Assembly (NCBI RefSeq): GCF_042654985.1
Contig: NZ_JBHSMT010000007.1
Location: 1-15,037 of the forward strand
Source: Paraherbaspirillum soli
Lineage (GTDB): Bacteria; Pseudomonadota; Gammaproteobacteria; Burkholderiales; Burkholderiaceae_D
DNA length: 15,037 nt
Direction of reading: 5' to 3'
Part shown: piece after piece, positions 7,589-14,735 of the stretch
Position numbering within the stretch: position 1 is the stretch's first letter
Layout of the letters: every line of letters starts with the position of its first letter
Position numbers and translations under genes: made by a program
Notes under the pieces: generated by a model
The model's input: the letters and a program-made list of their open reading frames with translations, nothing else
Database searches by the model: none
What the model was told of the DNA's origin: nothing

Positions 7589-8935
7589 TTACCCAATGCC
7601 CGCCGGCATTGCGGCCAGCCTGGCGCTCTGTCTTTTGACGCCCCCGAGGATCGCATCGGCCAAGTCCATCGGAAAGTGCGCAGGCAATTGGGCACCGACA
7701 GTGCTTATTACGCCTTCGGTGGCGGCAATCACCTCTTCGATGATTTCTTCCGCTACTGCGGCACCAAAATCGACTTGCCGTGCTTGCGCACTCCAGTGGC
7801 GGCGTTGAATTTTGTCCATCAGGTAGTAGTTGGTGCTGCCGCGCACAGCCATGGCCAGCTTTGCCTTCTGTGGCGCGATGTGATTTCGGCCTGGGCCTAT
7901 GATCGGATGCGCGGAGAGAATGTCGTACAGCGGCGTGGATCGATAGCGATTGCCCGGCATATGGGTAATGCTGAAATTCTTGGCGTGCCCATCGCTTGCT
8001 GCCAGCAACCAGAATACCAGCTGGCTCTTGAAGAAATGGCGCCGGTCCTGGTCCGCCCTGTCCGACCCGCGCAGCAACTCCATGATGCTTGCGATACCAG
8101 GGCCGCCATCTGCTTGGTATTTAAGCAAAGGAGGGGTGCCGCTCGCCTGGCACATATCTTCCTGCGGCAGACGGACTATCCAGCTTTGGTCGCTAGCCAA
8201 TTTGCGGTCGAAGCGCTCGACGATCAGTACCTTTTGGTTTTCAAAACAATCCATCTCGCACGCTGCGACGGCTAGCCCATACGCTGCCGCTATTTTTGAA
8301 CAGAGCCACTCGTTCTCCACCGAGGTGCGCAGGTCGGCTTGCATGTTGCCGACCAAGCCCAGCGGTAGCTTGAAGATATGGGTTGTCGGCGTGCTTCCGC
8401 GGGGAAAAAGCCACCGCCCGCCATGACGGAGCAGCGCGGTTTTCTCCTGCGCTCCGGCGATAGACAGGCGCAGATCCCCATCATGCTGATGTTGGCCGAG
8501 CGGCGCCGTGCTCGTTGCATCGCGCAGCAACTGGGCTATCTCAGGTTCGGCCAATGGCTCCCCTGTAATGGCATACAGATCCGTTGGTTCTTGTTCCGGG
8601 GCCAGCAGTTGTATGGCGCCGACACAGTCGCGGCCGAGGGCAGCCAAAAGCTGGAATGGTTCGATGCTGCCGGTCTGGTGACGTTGCGCCAGGCGGCGGC
8701 GAATGGAATCGCTATCCGGCAGCAGGTTATCGAAGAAAGCGCTAACCGATGCTCCGCGGTAGGGTTGATTGCCTGGTGTGAAGGGGAGTGACAAGGATAA
8801 TGGCCGCCCTTGTTCATCATCAAGCCACTCGGTGAAATAAGCGAGACGCTCCCCGTCCCGGGCTTGTTCCCAGTAGCCTACCGGAATGCCGTTCATCCAA
8901 ATATTGAGTCTTTGTGTCATCGAGCGACGGCCCAT
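7589..8935 (-). CDS. hipA: HipA serine/threonine kinase toxin
   Basis: HipA phosphorylates glutamyl-tRNA synthetase in E. coli and so induces growth arrest and persistence. This protein (448 residues; E. coli HipA has about 440) aligns along its whole length. Seen here are the N-terminal RPLSLSLPF and FFDNLLPDS; the autophosphorylation loop RLSIAGAQEKTAL with Ser158 matching E. coli Ser150; TPTTHIFKLP; LPQEDMCQ; the catalytic loop ASDGHAKNFS with Asp315; and the metal-binding PLYDILS with Asp338. All key residues are present, so it is expected to be active. It begins two bases after the hipB stop. ATG 8935 is chosen for an upstream purine-rich GAGAG; ATG 8920 aligns better with the E. coli N-terminus and is an alternative. 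Confidence 0.96.
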   Translation of the reverse strand: MGRRSMTQRLNIWMNGIPVGYWEQARDGERLAYFTEWLDDEQGRPLSLSLPFTPGNQPYRGASVSAFFDNLLPDSDSIRRRLAQRHQTGSIEPFQLLAALGRDCVGAIQLLAPEQEPTDLYAITGEPLAEPEIAQLLRDATSTAPLGQHQHDGDLRLSIAGAQEKTALLRHGGRWLFPRGSTPTTHIFKLPLGLVGNMQADLRTSVENEWLCSKIAAAYGLAVAACEMDCFENQKVLIVERFDRKLASDQSWIVRLPQEDMCQASGTPPLLKYQADGGPGIASIMELLRGSDRADQDRRHFFKSQLVFWLLAASDGHAKNFSITHMPGNRYRSTPLYDILSAHPIIGPGRNHIAPQKAKLAMAVRGSTNYYLMDKIQRRHWSAQARQVDFGAAVAEEIIEEVIAATEGVISTVGAQLPAHFPMDLADAILGGVKRQSARLAAMPAGIG

Positions 8936-8937
8936 GT

Positions 8938-9243
8938 TTACCAACTCTCTTTTTTCTTCGATGTAGCGACGATTCGGCGCGGTTGGGCAGGGGAGGCGTT
9001 GCCGCTGTCCTGGTCCGGTACTGATGGCGCGTTGACAGTCAGCACCAGCTCGACATCCAGCATCCGCAAGACCTTGAACAGCCTCTCCATGCTGGCTGCA
9101 GCCGGGTTGGATTCAAGCTGGGCGTAACTTTGTTGAGTGATCCCGAGCTTTTCCGCCATGGCTTGTTGCGTAAGCCCTGCGGCCTTGCGAAAGCCGCGCA
9201 GGATAGGCTGGATTTGATTGATCGTCTTGATGGGATAGTTCAC
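8938..9243 (-). CDS. hipB: HipB antitoxin, XRE-type repressor
   Basis: A 101-residue helix-turn-helix protein that should bind and inhibit HipA and repress its own operon. The HTH spans about residues 14-60 (FRKAAGLTQQAMAEKLGITQQSYAQLE pattern), followed by the MERLFKVLRMLDVELVL segment typical of HipB. It ends in KKKESW; E. coli HipB also ends in Trp (residue 88), which is known to enter a HipA pocket. The GTG at 9243 is chosen because GGAGG at 9249-9253 (read as CCTCC on the plus strand) stands five bases before it; the longer frame to a TTG at 9270 would place this site inside the gene. It is co-transcribed with hipA. Confidence 0.93.
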   Translation of the reverse strand: MNYPIKTINQIQPILRGFRKAAGLTQQAMAEKLGITQQSYAQLESNPAAASMERLFKVLRMLDVELVLTVNAPSVPDQDSGNASPAQPRRIVATSKKKESW

Positions 9244-9273
9244 CGCAACCTCCGTTAATGCACTTTGCAAGTG

Positions 9274-9291
9274 TACAGGCTATCAGCTGTA
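9274..9291. promoter_or_regulatory. Candidate HipB operator 1 (TACAG-N8-CTGTA)
   Basis: TACAG at 9274-9278 faces CTGTA at 9287-9291, forming a dyad between the hip promoter and the hipB start. The CTGTA/TACAG word recurs in the two dyads further upstream. E. coli HipB uses TATCC-N8-GGATA with the same spacing but another word, so a related HTH with changed specificity is plausible. Confidence 0.45.
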
Positions 9292-9314
9292 AAAATAAAA
9301 AACAACTTATTAGC

Positions 9315-9331
9315 TGTATTTTAAAAATACA
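9315..9331. promoter_or_regulatory. Candidate operator 2, perfect 17-bp palindrome
   Basis: TGTATTTT at 9315-9322 and AAAATACA at 9324-9331 are perfect inverted copies around one base. The palindrome overlaps the proposed -10 box of hipBA (9318-9323), so binding would block the promoter. Confidence 0.5.
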
Positions 9332-9347
9332 AGCATAAAGCTGTAAA
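9318..9347 (-). promoter_or_regulatory. hipBA promoter (-35 TTTACA, 18 bp, -10 TAAAAT)
   Basis: Read on the minus strand, TTTACA (9347-9342) and TAAAAT (9323-9318) are separated by 18 bp. A start site near 9311 would give a leader of about 68 nt to the hipB GTG at 9243. Both boxes overlap palindromes, as expected for autorepression by HipB. Confidence 0.5.
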
Positions 9348-9360
9348 GTGTAAATACAGC
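9340..9360. promoter_or_regulatory. Candidate operator 3 (GCTGTA-N9-TACAGC)
   Basis: GCTGTA at 9340-9345 and TACAGC at 9355-9360 are perfect six-bp inverted repeats. The dyad overlaps the -35 box of the hipBA promoter. Confidence 0.5.
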
Positions 9361-9384
9361 GTGGTGGGCTGAGATGCTACAAAT

Positions 9385-9505
9385 GGGCACCTCTAAAAAC
9401 CGTAGCGAGCGGCCCAAGGTCGGGGCGAGAAGCGCAGTCGTACGGAGGTACGGCGAGCATCGCAGCCCCGAGATTGGGCCGCACAGTAGGTTTTTAGAGG
9501 TGCCC
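9385..9505. mobile_element. 121-bp hairpin MITE, copy 1
   Basis: The element begins GGGCACCTCTAAAAACC and ends GGTTTTTAGAGGTGCCC, perfect inverted ends, and most of the interior also folds back on itself (GGCCCAA...TTGGGCC, TCGGGG...CCCCGA). AAAT flanks both sides and is probably a 4-bp target duplication. A second copy of the same length lies inverted at 14544-14664. It contains no gene, so it is non-autonomous. Its right edge touches the last base of the MCE stop codon, and its hairpin could also end MCE-operon transcription. Confidence 0.85.
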
Positions 9506-9508
9506 AAA

Positions 9509-10438
9509 TCAACGCGCATCAGGCGGCGCTATAAACCCATGCTCACCCGGCCCGGGTGGCGCAGGCGCTTTCCCGAACAGCAGGCTTTGCGGCTGCTGCT
9601 GGACGTCGGACAGTACGCGATCGAGGGTGCGGGCGCTGCGGGAAAAATCGTTGAGCGTCCCGTGCAATTGCGGAAGCGCATCCCTTAACGCTTGGCTGGT
9701 CTGTCCGAGCTCGTCCGCACTTTGTCCGATGTGATCCAACGCATCGACACGGGTGCGGACTTCCTGCGTCAGGCTATTCATATTGGCTAGCAAGGGATCC
9801 ACGCGCAGCAAGGCCCGGTCGGTACGGGCGGTGATGGAAGGCAGCGCCTTCAGGGTCGGTTGCAGTTCGGCGGCCAGCTCGGCGATCCGGCCCGAGGCGG
9901 TATTCAGATTGGAGAGGGTGCTCGACAGCTTGTCCAGATTGTCGTCATTCAGAAGTTTATTTAGACGCTTGGCCGCCAGCCCGGTATCGCGCAGCAGCTC
10001 CTGTCCGGAGCTGCCCACTTGGTCAAGGAATGACGGCCGCATCTCGATGCGCCCAGGTGCGTCGGGATTGGAGGCGAGTTTTTCCGGTTGGCTGCCGTCG
10101 TCATCCAGTTGTACGAACGAAAGCCCGGTGATGCCGAGGTAGCTGAGCTGTGCATAGGTGCCGCGGTTGATTGGCGTGCCTTTGTCGACGCCTATCCTGA
10201 CCAGGATCACATGCGGATCGCTGGCGGAAAACCGGATGTCTTTGACCTTGCCCACATCGACGCCGCGCAGCCGCACCGGGGCATTGCGGTTGAGGCCGGA
10301 TACGGCGCTTCTTGAGACCAGCAGATAATCATCCTGGTCGACGGTATCGCCGTTGAGTCTGATCGCTACCAGCAGCAAGCCGATGCAGAGCAACACCAGG
10401 AACAATCCCGCCGACAGGGCATGGGCACGGTTTTCCAT
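9509..10438 (-). CDS. MCE-domain (MlaD family) lipid-transport protein
   Basis: This is the substrate-binding part of a three-gene ABC lipid transporter. Residues 8-27 form one hydrophobic segment (LSAGLFLVLLCIGLLLVA), an inner-membrane anchor. Residues about 36-115 are the MCE domain (SAVSGLNRNAPVRLRGVDVG, ITGLSFVQLD). The rest (about 130-290) is long amphipathic helix, as in MCE proteins that build a periplasmic channel, ending in a Pro/Gly-rich tail. The total of 309 residues is usual for this subfamily. AAGGAG stands eight bases before ATG 10438, and the ATPase gene ends 12 bp upstream. Family proteins move phospholipids or solvents between the envelope membranes; the direction here is unknown. 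Confidence 0.92.
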   Translation of the reverse strand: MENRAHALSAGLFLVLLCIGLLLVAIRLNGDTVDQDDYLLVSRSAVSGLNRNAPVRLRGVDVGKVKDIRFSASDPHVILVRIGVDKGTPINRGTYAQLSYLGITGLSFVQLDDDGSQPEKLASNPDAPGRIEMRPSFLDQVGSSGQELLRDTGLAAKRLNKLLNDDNLDKLSSTLSNLNTASGRIAELAAELQPTLKALPSITARTDRALLRVDPLLANMNSLTQEVRTRVDALDHIGQSADELGQTSQALRDALPQLHGTLNDFSRSARTLDRVLSDVQQQPQSLLFGKAPAPPGPGEHGFIAPPDAR

Positions 10439-10450
10439 TTGGTCGACTCC

Positions 10451-11248
10451 TTAATTAATCGCCAGCTTGTCGCGGAAATCCTTGATGTTTTCCTGTTCGC
10501 AGCGCTTGCGTTGGCCGAGGAAAAAATTCTGTATGAAAGAATCCTTGTGCTGCACGATCTTCCATAGCGGTCCGACCGTCAAAAGCTGTTGGTCGGCCAG
10601 TACCGCCACCCGGTCCGACAGCGCCATCAAGGTATCGACATCGTGCGTCACCATGACGACGGTCAGATTCAATGCGCGGCGCAGCGATTCGATGATCTGC
10701 ACAAAGCCGTGGCTGCGTTCGGGATCGAGTCCGGCCGTCGGTTCGTCCAGGAACAGGAGCTCCGGATTGAGCGCCAAAGCGCGCGCCAGCGCGACCCGCT
10801 TGACCATGCCGCCTGACAGTTCGGCCGGCATTTTGTGCATGCTCATGGTGTCGATTTCGACCAGGTCCAGCTTCATCATGACCATCTCGCGTATGCCGTC
10901 TTCCGGCAATGCTTTCAGCTCGCGCAGCGGCAATGCGACGTTGTCGTAGACGCTTAGCGCGGAGAACAACGCGCCCTCCTGGAACAGAACGCCCCAGCGA
11001 TTGCGAGCCTGGCGCAGGTCGTGGCTAGCACAGCCTTGCAGCGGCACGCCAAACACCTTGATCGTGCCGCGGCTCGGCGGCTCCAGTCCTAGCATCAGGC
11101 GCAGCAGGGTGGTCTTGCCGCTGCCCGAACCGCCGATGATCGCCATCACTTCGCCGCTATGCACGCGCAGGGTGAGGTCGCGGTGGATGACGGTGTCGCC
11201 GTACTGGGTCCATACGTTGTCGATCTCGATAATGCTATCGGTCGCCAT
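10451..11248 (-). CDS. MCE-transporter ABC ATPase (MlaF family)
   Basis: This 265-residue cytoplasmic ATPase powers the neighbouring MlaE-type permease. Visible motifs are Walker A GGSGSGKTT (39-47), the Q-loop Gln90 in VLFQEGALFS, the signature LSGGM (144-148), Walker B LLFLDEP with Glu169, and the H-loop His202 in VTHD. FQEGALFSALSVYDNV is characteristic of MlaF-type ATPases. The C-terminus carries a short extension (about 245-265, KRCEQENIKDFRDKL). The start lies one base after the permease stop, indicating translational coupling; a GGGG run ahead of ATG 11248 can serve as ribosome site. Confidence 0.95.
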   Translation of the reverse strand: MATDSIIEIDNVWTQYGDTVIHRDLTLRVHSGEVMAIIGGSGSGKTTLLRLMLGLEPPSRGTIKVFGVPLQGCASHDLRQARNRWGVLFQEGALFSALSVYDNVALPLRELKALPEDGIREMVMMKLDLVEIDTMSMHKMPAELSGGMVKRVALARALALNPELLFLDEPTAGLDPERSHGFVQIIESLRRALNLTVVMVTHDVDTLMALSDRVAVLADQQLLTVGPLWKIVQHKDSFIQNFFLGQRKRCEQENIKDFRDKLAIN

Positions 11249-11249
11249 A

Positions 11250-12371
11250 TCAAAACCCCACGTTGGCGAAGACCACTGCGAATATGGCGTCGACGATGAT
11301 GACGACGGTGATTGCGGTCACCACCGAGTCGGTGGTGCTGGCGCCCAGGCTCTCAGTATTCGGTTTGATTTGCAATCCATAGTGACAAGCAATCAATGCA
11401 ATCAGAATGCCGAACGCGGTTCCCTTGGCCACGCCCAACCATAGGTTGACGATGGGAACCGCTGCTGGCAGGCCATGCAAAAATTGCTGATAGCCGATGC
11501 CCAGCTGTAAATCGGCCGACAGTATGCCGCCGATCAGGGCGGCCACATCGCTCCACAGAATCAATAGCGGCAGCGTGATCGCCAGCGCCGCGATCTTCGG
11601 CAGCACCAGCCGTTGCGTGTGCGAAATGCCCATCGCCGACAAGGCATCCAGTTCGCGCGTCACCCGCATCACCCCAAGCTGTGCCGTCATCGACGAACCG
11701 GAGCGTCCGGCCACCAGGATCGCCGCCAAGATCGGCCCCAGCTCGCGCACGATGCCGAGCCCGAGAATATTGATGATGAAAATGTCCGCGCCGTAGTTCT
11801 TCAATTGGATCGCCGATAAATAGCTCAGCACCACTCCGACCAGAAATCCGACGAGGGCGGTAATGGCGAGCGCTTGGCTACCGGTGCGGTGAATATTGGC
11901 GGAAATCTCGCGCCACGGAATGTTGGCAGGGTGACGCAGCAGATACGCGCTATCGAGCAGCAGATTGCCGGCCAATACAGTGATCGCGTGCAAGTGTCGG
12001 CCGAACGACAGCAATCCCCGACCAAGGTCCAGCAGCAGTTGCAAGCGGTCGCGCGGCACCGGTGGCGGCACCGGGAAGTGCTTGCTGGCGAGGTCGGCGA
12101 ACATGCTTTCATACTCGGGCTTGAGCAGCATGCTGGGTCGCTGCCGGCCCCACATGCGCCAAAGAAAAAGCGCGCCGGCGGCATCCAGTTGCTGAACGCC
12201 GCGCAGATCCCATTGGGCTTTGCTGTCCTTGGCATAGGCGGCCAGTTGCGGCCTCAATACCTGCACATGGGGCAGGATGGCGCGCAGCAGCCAGGCGCCG
12301 CTGACGTCGATCCGGCTGCTGCCGTCAGCGGCGACGATCCGTTCCAGGCGAGGTTGGGCGGCGGATTCCAT
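11250..12371 (-). CDS. MlaE-family ABC permease with N-terminal STAS domain
   Basis: First gene of the MCE operon, 373 residues. Residues about 8-105 form a STAS-like domain (RIDVSGAWLL, WDLRGVQQLDAAGALFLW). From about 120 the MlaE permease core follows, with several hydrophobic helices and the diagnostic segment RELGPILAAILVAGRSGSSM continuing to VTRELDALSAMG (209-248), the probable contact site for the ATPase. It ends in FANVGF. STAS fusion replaces the separate MlaB protein of E. coli. ATG 12371 has no clear Shine-Dalgarno. The duplicated REP region ends about 60 bp upstream, so the promoter must be close to or inside it; I see no convincing boxes. Confidence 0.94.
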   Translation of the reverse strand: MESAAQPRLERIVAADGSSRIDVSGAWLLRAILPHVQVLRPQLAAYAKDSKAQWDLRGVQQLDAAGALFLWRMWGRQRPSMLLKPEYESMFADLASKHFPVPPPVPRDRLQLLLDLGRGLLSFGRHLHAITVLAGNLLLDSAYLLRHPANIPWREISANIHRTGSQALAITALVGFLVGVVLSYLSAIQLKNYGADIFIINILGLGIVRELGPILAAILVAGRSGSSMTAQLGVMRVTRELDALSAMGISHTQRLVLPKIAALAITLPLLILWSDVAALIGGILSADLQLGIGYQQFLHGLPAAVPIVNLWLGVAKGTAFGILIALIACHYGLQIKPNTESLGASTTDSVVTAITVVIIVDAIFAVVFANVGF

Positions 12372-12430
12372 GGATGGGGCGATTGAGGTTGGATCGCACT
12401 TAAATTGGGCTTGAATAATGTACCACTTTG

Positions 12431-12806
12431 GCCTGTTTAAGCGCGGAAGGCTGGCTTGAAAAGCCCTGCAACCGAATCGGTGTCCGTTGAATTATCTCTC
12501 CGCCCATTACGGCGGAGTAGGGCGGAAAAGCGTAGCGCCTTCCGCCGTTTCGGACGCATCAAATACCGGCGGAACATCCAGCGGCGGCGCAATTGCAAAT
12601 AAGGCTGCGCTCATCCGCCCTACTGCTTGTTTAAGCGCGGAAGTCTGGACTGAAAAGCCCAGCAACCGAATCGGTGCCTGTTGAGTTACGTTTCCGCACA
12701 TTACGGCGGAGTAGGGCGGAAAAGCGCAGCGTCTTCCGCCGTTTCGGACGCATCAAACACTGGCGGAGCATCCAGCGGCGGATAACGCTGCGCTCATCCG
12801 CCCTAC
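12431..12806. repeat. Tandem duplication, period 194 bp, carrying REP hairpins
   Basis: Copy A is 12431-12624 and copy B is 12625-12806. Both start GCYTGTTTAAGCGCGGAAG, share CTG.AAAGCCC.GCAACCGAATCGGTG, then CATTACGGCGGAGTAGGGCGGA, and end CGCTCATCCGCCCTAC. They differ by scattered substitutions and a block near 12587-12602, present only in copy A, which breaks one REP arm there. The duplication fills most of the 473-bp gap between the permease start and the oxidoreductase stop; nothing else recognisable lies in that gap. Confidence 0.88.
12711..12806. repeat. REP-type inverted pair inside copy B
   Basis: Arms at 12711-12740 and 12777-12806 are related inverted copies of the arms at 483-581. 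The left arm folds as GGCGGAA...TTCCGCC, the right as GGCGGAT...ATCCGCC. The corresponding left arm of copy A is at 12517-12546. The pair lies just downstream of the oxidoreductase stop and may stop or stabilise its transcript. Confidence 0.8.
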
Positions 12807-12844
12807 GCCTTGTGCTCTAAATCTTTGTGCATCACGCAGAGCAA

Positions 12845-14476
12845 TCAACCCTTATTGCAAATGCTCAACGCCACCGCTTCCGCCACCCGGATGCCGTCAA
12901 TCGCCGCCGACATGATGCCGCCGGCATAGCCCGCGCCTTCGCCGGCCGGGAACAGGCCGACCGTGTTCAGGCTTTGCAGACTGTCGTCGTGCCGCTTGAT
13001 GCGGATCGGCGACGAGGTGCGGGTTTCGACTCCGGTCAGCACGGCGTCGGCCATCGCGAAGCCGCGTATCTGTTTGTCGAACTCCGGCAAGGCTTCGCGG
13101 ATCGCGGCAATAGCGTAGTCGGGCAAGGCCGTGCTGAGGTCGCCCAGGCGCACGCCGGGTTTGTAGGAAGGGATTACTGTGCCCAATTCGGTCGATGCGC
13201 GGCCGGCGATGAAGTCGCCGACCAGCTGGCCGGGGGCGTCGTAATTGCCGCCGCCGAGCTCGAAGGCGCGCGATTCCCATTGCCGCTGAAAAGCGATGCC
13301 GGCCAGCGGATGGCCGGGGTAATCGGCCGGTGTGATGCCGACCACAATGCCGCTATTGGCGTTGCGTTCGTTACGCGAATACTGGCTCATGCCGTTGGTG
13401 ACCACTCGCCCCGGTTCCGAGGTGGCGGCCACCACGGTGCCGCCCGGGCACATGCAGAAACTATAGACGGCGCGGCCGTTTGCGCAGTGGTGCACCAGCT
13501 TGTAATCGGCCGCGCCCAGGATCGGATGGCCGGCGCTGGGGCCGAAGCGGCAGCGGTCGATCAGCGATTGCGGGTGCTCGATGCGGAATCCCAACGAGAA
13601 CGGTTTGGCTTCGATGTAGACGCCGCGGTCGTACAGCATCTGGAAAGTATCGCGGGCGCTGTGGCCGATCGCCAGCACGACGTGATCGGTGACGATGGTT
13701 TCGCCGCTGGCGAGGGTCACTGCGCGCACTTGGCCGCGGCCCTGGCCCGGACCTTGTTCCCACTGGATGTCGAGGTCTTCCACTTTTTGCTGGAAGCGGA
13801 ACTCGCCGCCCAGCGCTTCGATCGAGGCCCGCATTTGCTCGACCATCTTGACCAGACGGAAAGTGCCGATATGCGGCTTGCTGACGTACATGATTTCTTC
13901 CGGCGCATCAGCTTTGACGAATTCGGTCAATACCTTGCGGCCGTAATGCTTGGGATCCTTGATCTGGGTCCACAGCTTGCCGTCGGAAAACGTGCCGGCG
14001 CCGCCTTCGCCGAACTGGACGTTGGACTCCGGCTGCAGTTCGCGTTTGCGCCACAGGCCCCAGGTATCTTTGGTGCGTTCGCGCACCGCCTTGCCGCGCT
14101 CCAGGATGATCGGATTGAAGCCCATCTGCGCCAGGATCAAGCCGGCGAACAAGCCGCAAGGGCCGGTGCCGATCACCACCGGCCGCGATTTCAGCTGGCC
14201 GGGCGCTTGCGCGACGAAATGGTAATTGGTGTCGGGTGTCGGCATCAGATGGCGGTCGCCATGCAGGCGTTTCAGCAGCGCCGCTTCTTCGTTGACTTCG
14301 ACATCCACGGTGTAAGTCAGGATCACCGCCGATTTCTTGCGGGCATCGTAACTGCGGCGAAAAATGGTGTAGCCGAGCAAAGCTTCTGCGGCGATTCCCA
14401 GTCGGGCAAGAATCGCGGCGTGCAGCGCGTCTTCTGGATGGTCGAGGGGGAGCTGTATTTCATTCAATCGCAACAT
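12845..14476 (-). CDS. NAD(P)/FAD-dependent oxidoreductase, COG2509 type
   Basis: A 543-residue soluble flavoprotein. Residues 1-95 form a small N-terminal domain (SYDARKKSAVILTYTVDVEV at about 42-61) typical of this family. The dinucleotide-binding motif GTGPCGLFAG (103-112) follows, with Glu126 at the end of the second strand. FGEGGAGTFSDGKLWT, VVLAIGHSARDTF and, near the C-terminus, GVETRTSSPIRI and FPAGEGAGYAGGIMSAAIDG (about 511-530) are hallmarks of COG2509 FAD-dependent dehydrogenases. The substrate is not known, so none is assigned. ATG 14476 is the first start of the frame and fits the family N-terminus; the ribosome site is weak (AGGATT/GCGGAA). It appears monocistronic. Confidence 0.93.
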   Translation of the reverse strand: MLRLNEIQLPLDHPEDALHAAILARLGIAAEALLGYTIFRRSYDARKKSAVILTYTVDVEVNEEAALLKRLHGDRHLMPTPDTNYHFVAQAPGQLKSRPVVIGTGPCGLFAGLILAQMGFNPIILERGKAVRERTKDTWGLWRKRELQPESNVQFGEGGAGTFSDGKLWTQIKDPKHYGRKVLTEFVKADAPEEIMYVSKPHIGTFRLVKMVEQMRASIEALGGEFRFQQKVEDLDIQWEQGPGQGRGQVRAVTLASGETIVTDHVVLAIGHSARDTFQMLYDRGVYIEAKPFSLGFRIEHPQSLIDRCRFGPSAGHPILGAADYKLVHHCANGRAVYSFCMCPGGTVVAATSEPGRVVTNGMSQYSRNERNANSGIVVGITPADYPGHPLAGIAFQRQWESRAFELGGGNYDAPGQLVGDFIAGRASTELGTVIPSYKPGVRLGDLSTALPDYAIAAIREALPEFDKQIRGFAMADAVLTGVETRTSSPIRIKRHDDSLQSLNTVGLFPAGEGAGYAGGIMSAAIDGIRVAEAVALSICNKG

Positions 14477-14543
14477 GGGTATTCCGCTAATCCTGATAAA
14501 TCGATGGCGCCGTTTGGCAGGGCGTCATTTTACCTTAGCCGGT

Positions 14544-14664
14544 GGGCACCTCGAAAACCCTACTGCGCGGCCCAATCTCGGGCCTGTGATGCTCGCCGTA
14601 CCCCCGTACGGCTGCGCTTCTCGACCCGACCTTGGGCCGCTCGCTACGGGTTTTCGAGGTGCCC
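14544..14664. mobile_element. 121-bp hairpin MITE, copy 2 (inverted relative to copy 1)
   Basis: It begins GGGCACCTCGAAAACCC and ends GGGTTTTCGAGGTGCCC, with the same interior blocks as copy 1 in reverse order (CTACTGCGCGGCCCAATCTCGG on the left here, split as CTACTG, GCGGCCCAA, TCTCGG). Length is identical to copy 1. No clear target duplication is seen (CGGT versus CGCT). It lies about 70 bp upstream of the oxidoreductase start, where it could influence that gene's promoter. Confidence 0.83.
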
Positions 14665-14735
14665 CGCTACCAGTGGAACGGCTTGGCGGCAGCGTTGTTG
14701 CGCTTTGGAGCCCAAGCTACCGACTGCCCGGATTG

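Noticed and set aside
7583..8275. 230-aa plus-strand frame
   Set aside because: It is antisense to hipA, whose catalytic motifs are intact.
9244..9270. Longer HipB starting at TTG 9270
   Set aside because: The GGAGG ribosome site for GTG 9243 would fall inside the coding sequence, and the added residues do not resemble HipB.
12431..12806. CRISPR array
   Set aside because: Only two diverged copies of a 194-bp unit with internal hairpins; no short regular repeats with unique spacers and no cas genes.
9385..14664. The two inverted MITEs as ends of a composite transposon
   Set aside because: Between them lie ordinary envelope and redox genes and no transposase; the outer flanks share no target duplication, so independent insertions are simpler.
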